Origin: Anaerocolumna aminovalerica
GTDB taxonomy: Bacteria; Bacillota; Clostridia; Lachnospirales; Lachnospiraceae
NCBI RefSeq assembly: GCF_900115365.1
Contig: NZ_FOWD01000009.1
Location: 1 to 64,000, forward strand
Direction of reading: 5' to 3'
Length of the DNA stretch: 64,000 bases
The translations under genes and the position numbers were made by a program. The notes beneath the pieces are model-generated. The model did not search any database. It had not been told where the DNA came from and worked only from the letters and a program-made list of their open reading frames with translations. Shown piece after piece: positions 58,823 through 64,000 of the stretch. Every line of letters begins with the position of its first letter. The first letter of the stretch is position 1.

Positions 58823-59598
58823 TATAATTCCTCCGCAAAATGTCTCTTTAATTTTCCAAAAACAGCAAATCCAATAACAAGAGTAACAACCCCGAGTAAG
58901 AATCCATTCAATAAAGTATTTATGTGAGATATTGTACCATAATATAAAATGTCTCTGTAAGCTGTTATTATAGGTGTCATAGGATTTAACATAAATATTT
59001 TTCTTAAATTTTCAGGTACCATCTCTATGGGATACATGATGGGAGTTAAGTACATCCAAGCCATTGTAACAATTCCTAATATGTGTTCCAAATCTCTAAA
59101 GTACACTGTTACGGCAGAAGCAATCATTGCAAAACCTAATGCTAATATGTATTCAACAAACATTATAATTGGTAGGCATAAAAGCCCTAACAATTTTATA
59201 TGAACGCCTGAAAACGCAACCACAATAAATATGATAACAAAACTAAAAAGCATATTAACAAAACAACTAGTTACATATGAAATTGGAATCACTTCTCTGG
59301 GAAAATATATCTTTTTTATTAAATCCTGTTGAGAATGGATCGATGCCGAACCTCCAGTGATAGATGTTTGAAAAAATATCCAAGGAACTAAAGCAACAAA
59401 TAAATATAAATAAAATTTATCTATTCCTGCTCTTAATATTATTGAAAAAACAATTGTATAAATAACAAGTTGTAATAAGGGATTTATAAAAGTCCATAAG
59501 AATCCCAAGACAGATCCTTTATATCTACCACGCAAGTCTTTTCTTACCAGGCTATATATCATTTGTCTATAATCATATAATTCTTTTAATATTTGCAT
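58822..59598 (-). CDS. wzm: Polysaccharide ABC exporter permease
   Basis: About 258 residues with six membrane helices. Landmarks are SLVRKDLRGRYKGSVLGFLWTFINPLLQL, IFFQTSITGGSASIHSQQDLIKKIYFPREVIPIS (core ISGGSASI-like) and YLTPIMYPIEMVPENLRKI, typical of ABC-2 polysaccharide permeases. Two starts are possible: TTG 59622 or ATG 59598. GAGG about 10 bases before the ATG favours 59598. It exports the finished glycan across the membrane with Wzt. Confidence 0.92.
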   Translation of the reverse strand: MQILKELYDYRQMIYSLVRKDLRGRYKGSVLGFLWTFINPLLQLVIYTIVFSIILRAGIDKFYLYLFVALVPWIFFQTSITGGSASIHSQQDLIKKIYFPREVIPISYVTSCFVNMLFSFVIIFIVVAFSGVHIKLLGLLCLPIIMFVEYILALGFAMIASAVTVYFRDLEHILGIVTMAWMYLTPIMYPIEMVPENLRKIFMLNPMTPIITAYRDILYYGTISHINTLLNGFLLGVVTLVIGFAVFGKLKRHFAEEL

Positions 59599-59651
59599 TG
59601 CATATTTTACCTCAATTTTCAATATGTTTAATAAAAACTAAAAATATAATA

Positions 59652-60800
59652 CTATTTTAACCCATTAAAAACGTTTCTTAATATTTCTGCTGAAACATCC
59701 CAAGTGAATGCTTTTGATTTTTGTATTCCTCTTAGTGATAATTCTAACCTTTTTTCCTTATTATTAATTAGATACTCCATACCATTTTTTATGCTTTCTA
59801 TAGAAAATGGATTCACTTGAATTCCTGCATCACCTACTACCTCCGGCAAAGATGATACATTTGAAACTAATACAGGTGTACCACATGCCATTGCTTCTAA
59901 TGGAGGCATTCCAAATCCTTCATAAATTGATGGAAATAAGAAAATTTCTGCTCCTTTCATTAAAATAGGAGCATCTTTTTCGTCTACATAGCCTGTAAAT
60001 ACAATTTTTTCTTCCAAATTTAAAGTTTTTACAGTTTTAAAGATACTTTCATACATCCAACCTTTTCTTCCTGCTAAAACTAGTTTAGGCAAGTTTTTTT
60101 TCTCCTCAGAAAGCTTTCCGTAAGCTCGAATTAATCTTTCAATATTCTTTCTTGGCTCTAAAGTACCAAGATATAAAATATAAGGGCTATCTATATTATA
60201 TTTTTCAACTACCTTATTAACTGCATCTACACTATAATTGGGGTGATATATAGAGAAATCCACTCCACAAGGCATAACTGTTATTTTATCCTTAGGTATA
60301 CCTAAATATTTTATAATCTCCTTTTTACTAAATTCTGAAATTGTTATTATATGATCTGCCCTTTGGCATGACTTTTCCAGTGCCAGATTTAGCAGATGTC
60401 TTGTTCTATTTCTTACTGTCTCAGGATAAGTTTTATATGTCATGTCATATATAATTGCTATTTTTTTTCCTCTTACTCCTGGAGGAATTAAGTAATTAAA
60501 AAACATTGTAATATCTGTATTCTTACCAAAGAACAATGAATATGGTACAGGAAAGAAGCTCCACATCATTCTATAGAATACATCGTGGAACCATGTACAT
60601 TTCTTAATTTTAAACCCTAAACTCATATATTTTTCTACGTTTTGTAATTGTTCTGAATTGTATCCAAGAGTAAAACAATTGAGCTGATATACGAAACCAT
60701 CATATTGAGCTATATTCTTTAATAAGTTTTCTGTACACCAACCAATCCCTGTTTTTTCTCCTTTCATTAACAATTGAACATCAAATGCTATCTTCAACAT
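59652..60800 (-). CDS. GT4-family glycosyltransferase (mannosyltransferase-like)
   Basis: 382 residues with [25 protein letters not shown] at the N-terminus, [55 protein letters not shown] and [25 protein letters not shown] with the E-x7-E motif. This sub-group often uses GDP-mannose or related donors, which would fit the GDP-sugar genes 13 kb away. It is the first gene of the run leading to wzm and wzt. Confidence 0.9.
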   Translation of the reverse strand: MLKIAFDVQLLMKGEKTGIGWCTENLLKNIAQYDGFVYQLNCFTLGYNSEQLQNVEKYMSLGFKIKKCTWFHDVFYRMMWSFFPVPYSLFFGKNTDITMFFNYLIPPGVRGKKIAIIYDMTYKTYPETVRNRTRHLLNLALEKSCQRADHIITISEFSKKEIIKYLGIPKDKITVMPCGVDFSIYHPNYSVDAVNKVVEKYNIDSPYILYLGTLEPRKNIERLIRAYGKLSEEKKNLPKLVLAGRKGWMYESIFKTVKTLNLEEKIVFTGYVDEKDAPILMKGAEIFLFPSIYEGFGMPPLEAMACGTPVLVSNVSSLPEVVGDAGIQVNPFSIESIKNGMEYLINNKEKRLELSLRGIQKSKAFTWDVSAEILRNVFNGLK

Positions 60801-60944
60801 AATATCCTATCTTTTCATTTATGATTAATAATTCGACAAATTATATTATACCTTACCTAAAATATATTAACAATATAATTTTGTTATATTTGGTTTTTTA
60901 CCAAATAATAATCTTAATTAGCAACAATAATAGTAATCTCATAG

Positions 60945-61319
60945 TTACTGGACAATCAAAAGTTCAATCACTTTAAGAATGGGTTTCTGCTTCTCATGAA
61001 TAAATCGTGTTATGCATAAATAAGACTTTTTAGCCATAATGCGAAAAATATTTTACCTTAAATACTTAGCAACTGTTGCTTCTGATACAATTTCTTTCGA
61101 CGGTGTCCTCAAATAGCGAAATATTCCCACCTGCATTTCTTCTGAAAAATTCAATGATATAAGTTATATGATACCCATTGCTATGCAGCTAACTTGGACA
61201 TAACCTTCAATCGTCTTCACTGTTAACTCTATATGTTTCTGTTCTTTTTGGTCTGTTACCGTATCAATTGGTGTGATTTCTCCTTTTTGAGATAACGTTT
61301 CAGCTTAGCATGGATTTAC
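60945..61319 (-). pseudogene. Transposase C-terminal remnant
   Basis: In one - strand frame about 120 codons read ETLSQKGEITPIDTVTDQKE, IELTVKTIEGYVQVSCIAMGI, (stop), NFSEEMQVGIFRYLRTPSKE, IVSEATVAKYLR, (stop), NIFRIMAKKSYLCITRF. This resembles the end of a DDE transposase of an insertion sequence. Two internal stops and no N-terminal part show decay. It fills most of the 560-base gap 60801-61360; the remainder holds nothing I recognise. Confidence 0.6.
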
Positions 61320-61360
61320 TCTAAAAATAGTAACAAAATCCACCAATTACCTGCTTGAGC

Positions 61361-62413
61361 TTACGAAAGGTTAACTAAAATAGTTTGTTTTAATTTTGTT
61401 TTAATTTTATTATAAAACAATATAACTAAAGATGATAATAATACCATTGAAATAAATAGAGTTGATATTTTATTAAACCTAGTAAGAGGAAGCTTAATCT
61501 TGCTAATTAATTGAACCATTATTGTACCCATTTGTGTATGTACATAATATATACCTAAGCTTTCTTTATCAATAAAACTTATAAATTTACTTCTTTTAAA
61601 CCATTTTTCTATATAATCATTACAACAAACTGATAAAACGTATAAAAAAATTACAGTTACAGTTGATACAACAAGATATGACCAAATATGACTCGTTATG
61701 AACCAAGCACCAACATACGTATCATACTTAAAAATTATATACACTTGACCATTTAGTACAAAGTATATTGCTATAAACATAACAATTACTTTATTTTTTC
61801 GTATAAACGAATCAATAGCAACATGATATTTTCCAAATACAGCTCCAAGATAAAAATAAAATATATATTTTGAAGCTTGTGATATTGAATAAAAGTTAGG
61901 CATATTATAAAGGCTAGTTTTTAAATAAATAAATATCAATGTCATTCCAACTATTGGAATTAATATATTGGAATAACGTGTTTTAAAAAGTTTACTTATT
62001 GGGTAAAACATTATTATTACCCAATAAAGCATTAATAGGAACCATAAATATTCAACATTTCCTAATAATAAATCTTTACCCTTCTCAAAAATCGTAGAAA
62101 TTGAAAGCTTCATATCTTGACTAATAAATATATGTGCAGGAAGTATCCAAAATAATGATACAATAAAAGTTGGAATTATTAATCGTTTAAATTTATTTGT
62201 AACAACTGTTAAGAATTTGCAATTATTTCGAATTTGTGAATCCATAAAAAGAAATCCCGAAATAAAAACAAACAATGGCATATTATATGAATAAACAACT
62301 TTATATACATTAAGCATTATATGGCTTTCATACATTAATGTATGTCCTAAAACTACGCTTATTGTGGCAAAAACTCTTAAAAATGCAATATTATAATACT
62401 TAGGCTTATTCAT
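61361..62413 (-). CDS. Acyltransferase 3 family membrane protein
   Basis: 350 residues with about 10 membrane helices. The N-terminal YYNIAFLRVFATISVVLGHTLM carries the R-x(n)-H pair of the family, and NMPLFVFISGFLFM follows. Such enzymes O-acetylate or otherwise acylate surface polysaccharides. It lies between GT genes, with spacing wide enough to be its own unit. The acyl group and target are not visible. Confidence 0.88.
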   Translation of the reverse strand: MNKPKYYNIAFLRVFATISVVLGHTLMYESHIMLNVYKVVYSYNMPLFVFISGFLFMDSQIRNNCKFLTVVTNKFKRLIIPTFIVSLFWILPAHIFISQDMKLSISTIFEKGKDLLLGNVEYLWFLLMLYWVIIMFYPISKLFKTRYSNILIPIVGMTLIFIYLKTSLYNMPNFYSISQASKYIFYFYLGAVFGKYHVAIDSFIRKNKVIVMFIAIYFVLNGQVYIIFKYDTYVGAWFITSHIWSYLVVSTVTVIFLYVLSVCCNDYIEKWFKRSKFISFIDKESLGIYYVHTQMGTIMVQLISKIKLPLTRFNKISTLFISMVLLSSLVILFYNKIKTKLKQTILVNLS

Positions 62414-62480
62414 TTTCTACCTCTTTCATTGATTTTATATTAAAAACTTTTAACTATCCAGATAGTTATTACATGTAATT

Positions 62481-63590
62481 TTAACTTTGATAAACATCTA
62501 GAACTTTTTGTAACATATCATCCATACGATAATGTTCCTTCACTCTTATTCTAGCCTTTCTTCCCATTTCTAGCCTTTCTTCTTCGTGCTCAACCATCCA
62601 TGTCATAGCATCTGCCAGAGCTTGTACATTATTTGGAGGTACTGTTAACCCAGTTTCATGATCTAAACTTACATAAGGTACTCCACTAGGAAGATTGGTA
62701 TTAATCACTGGCTTCCCGTATGCCATTGCTTCTATCTGAACTAGTCCAAATGCTTCACTTTTCATAATCGAAGGAAGTATAAAAACATCACACTCTTTAA
62801 AAGCATGATTAAGTTTTTCCTTATCAACATTACTTAAAAAGTGAACTTTATTAGAAATTCTAGCTTTCTTAGCTTGCAACTTTAACTCTTCTTCTAGTTC
62901 GCCACTGCCTATAATAGTTAATTCAGCACCTTTTACTTTACTAAATGCTTCTATTAAAACATTACAACCTTTATAATATACTAGTCTACCTACAAACAAC
63001 ATATTTATATTAGCTTTAAGAGTTGGCTGAGAATTCTTTAAATAATAATCACCTTTTTCTTCGATTTCTTTATCAACTCCATAAGGTATAATAATACATT
63101 TACCTATATACTTCAGCAAATAATCTGAACCATCTATATGCCCTTTAGTTGCAACAATAATAACATCTGCCCTTTTTAAAAACTTGTCCATTATAGGCTG
63201 GTATAGTTTCATAAGCCTTTTCTGTCTTACAATATCACTGTGCCACCATACTACTACCTTTCCCTTATATCCTGATAATAAACAAGCTAAATCACCTAAT
63301 GGAAAAGGCATATGGAAGTGTATTACATCTCTATCCCTTGATAGTTTTCTCAATTGCCAAAAAAGAGAGATTGATATCGGCATTGAAAATAAAACTCCGA
63401 AGCTACCTGCCCTTTGTATAGTAACACCATTAATATTTTCAATTACTGTTTTTCCTTTTTTCTGGCAGACAAGGACTTTCATATCCGTTTTTTCATTTAA
63501 TCCCTCTGCAATCTGTTGCACTACTCTTTCTATTCCACCAGTAACTGGATAATATAACTTATTCACTTGCAATACTTTTACTTTTTGCAT
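62481..63590 (-). CDS. GT4-family glycosyltransferase
   Basis: 369 residues. QKVKVLQVNKLYYPVTGGIERVVQQIAEGL (with VTGGIE) opens the acceptor domain, HFHMPFPLGDLA follows, and NMLFVGRLVYYKGCNVLIEAF, LTIIGSGELEEEL and LPSIMKSEAFGLVQIEAMAYGKPVI form the donor domain with E-x7-E. The frame begins at 63653, overlapping the upstream epimerase, but GGAG before ATG 63590 fixes the start. RfaG/WbnK-like. Specificity unknown. Confidence 0.9.
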   Translation of the reverse strand: MQKVKVLQVNKLYYPVTGGIERVVQQIAEGLNEKTDMKVLVCQKKGKTVIENINGVTIQRAGSFGVLFSMPISISLFWQLRKLSRDRDVIHFHMPFPLGDLACLLSGYKGKVVVWWHSDIVRQKRLMKLYQPIMDKFLKRADVIIVATKGHIDGSDYLLKYIGKCIIIPYGVDKEIEEKGDYYLKNSQPTLKANINMLFVGRLVYYKGCNVLIEAFSKVKGAELTIIGSGELEEELKLQAKKARISNKVHFLSNVDKEKLNHAFKECDVFILPSIMKSEAFGLVQIEAMAYGKPVINTNLPSGVPYVSLDHETGLTVPPNNVQALADAMTWMVEHEEERLEMGRKARIRVKEHYRMDDMLQKVLDVYQS

Positions 63591-63633
63591 AATTTCTCCA
63601 TAAAATCTTTTGTCTATAGTTATACTTTTTATA

Positions 63634-64000
63634 TTATTCAAGATCTTTGTCATAATAATAATCGCTAAACATCTTGTTTAAACTTTTAATATATCTGCTA
63701 AGTAAATATATCACTTGGTTAAAAGCTCCTGTAACCCAAGTATTTTTCCCCATACCTTTTCGTATGTTAATTACAAGGTCACAGGTATCTACATAATCTT
63801 TGTCCTGCGGGTGAAATACTCCACCTTTTTCATTCTGAATTAACATAGCAAGATATTTATTTAATTCATCGATATGTATCATACTTCTTTTATTATGTAT
63901 CTCAGGAAATACTGGAACCATTCTAGCTAATTTTACGAGTCTTGGATAATTACCCTTACATCCTTCACCATAAACCATGGGTGGTCTTACAACTGTAATT
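63634..64000 (-). CDS. NAD-dependent sugar epimerase, C-terminal part (cut by window edge)
   Basis: The frame is open to the window end and reads ITVVRPPMVYGEGCKGNYPRLVKLA, then KRSMIHIDELNKYLAMLI. RPPMVYGxGxKGNYxRL is typical of extended SDR epimerases such as UDP-GlcNAc/UDP-glucose 4-epimerases used in glycan synthesis. The Rossmann and YxxxK parts lie outside the window. The C-terminus (CDLVINIRKGMGKNTWVTGAF...) is shared by the WbpP/WbgU-like clade. It precedes the GT gene with 44 bases from its stop to that gene's start codon. Confidence 0.85.
   Translation of the reverse strand, partial: ITVVRPPMVYGEGCKGNYPRLVKLARMVPVFPEIHNKRSMIHIDELNKYLAMLIQNEKGGVFHPQDKDYVDTCDLVINIRKGMGKNTWVTGAFNQVIYLLSRYIKSLNKMFSDYYYDKDLE

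Overview
This AT-rich window has strong Shine-Dalgarno sites and near-consensus sigma-A promoters. It also carries a flagellin with a TTG start, an ECF transporter operon, a two-gene D-threonate route and a large Gram-positive-style surface-glycan cluster. Together these suggest an anaerobic Firmicute of the Lachnospiraceae (Lachnoclostridium-like) type. That placement is an inference from gene style, not from a marker gene.

Region 1 (1-6956) and region 3 (32.0-36.4 kb) look like two halves of one type I restriction-modification island. Region 1 has an hsdS open to the window edge, a tyrosine recombinase, an inverted start-less second hsdS and hsdR on the + strand. Region 3 has hsdM on the - strand, followed by only the first 22 codons of an hsdS. 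That hsdS breaks exactly at a 15-bp sequence (TGGGAACAGCGTAAG) which is also at position 2, twice inside the hsdS cassettes, and at the head of the silent hsdS. hsdR is followed by a decayed copy of the last 65 codons of ecfT, and the intact ecfT lies next to the hsdM half. The simplest reading is that a site-specific inversion of about 32 kb at the hsdS repeats split an island that once read ecfT - ATPase/TOPRIM pair - hsdM - hsdS - recombinase - hsdS' - hsdR - ecfT'. The sequence left of position 1 is unseen and decides the matter.

Region 2 (7.0-31.6 kb, all +) holds several items: a beta-CASP metallo-beta-lactamase gene broken by nonsense codons and a frameshift; a DeoR-regulated D-threonate operon (deoR-dtnK-pdxA2-gntP); a 1259-residue flagellin with about eight related modules in its variable region; the 3' end of a phosphopentomutase gene; a dGTPase with an unknown partner; and a secreted 5'-nucleotidase. 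After these come a decayed 3' end of a second gntP, a likely small RNA, a structured leader, a 2001-residue secreted multidomain protein with a CehA/McbA-type PHP domain, and a YibE/F-like membrane protein.

Region 4 (36.4-40.5 kb, -) is an ECF transporter operon led by a SAM hydrolase (DUF62): SAM hydrolase, UPF0397 S component, fused EcfA1A2, EcfT.

Region 5 (40.7-64.0 kb) is a glycan region. It has a CapD/PglF-like nucleotide-sugar dehydratase, a ROK sugar kinase divergent from manA-manC-gmd-rmd (fructose-6-P to GDP-D-rhamnose), a GtrA/GtrB/large membrane protein triad, and an ABC-export polysaccharide operon (wzm-wzt-methyltransferase-three GT4 glycosyltransferases). Further GT4 enzymes, an acyltransferase, a transposase remnant and a sugar epimerase cut by the window edge complete it. 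Together these would make GDP-deoxysugars, polymerise, cap and export a surface glycan, and possibly glycosylate surface proteins.
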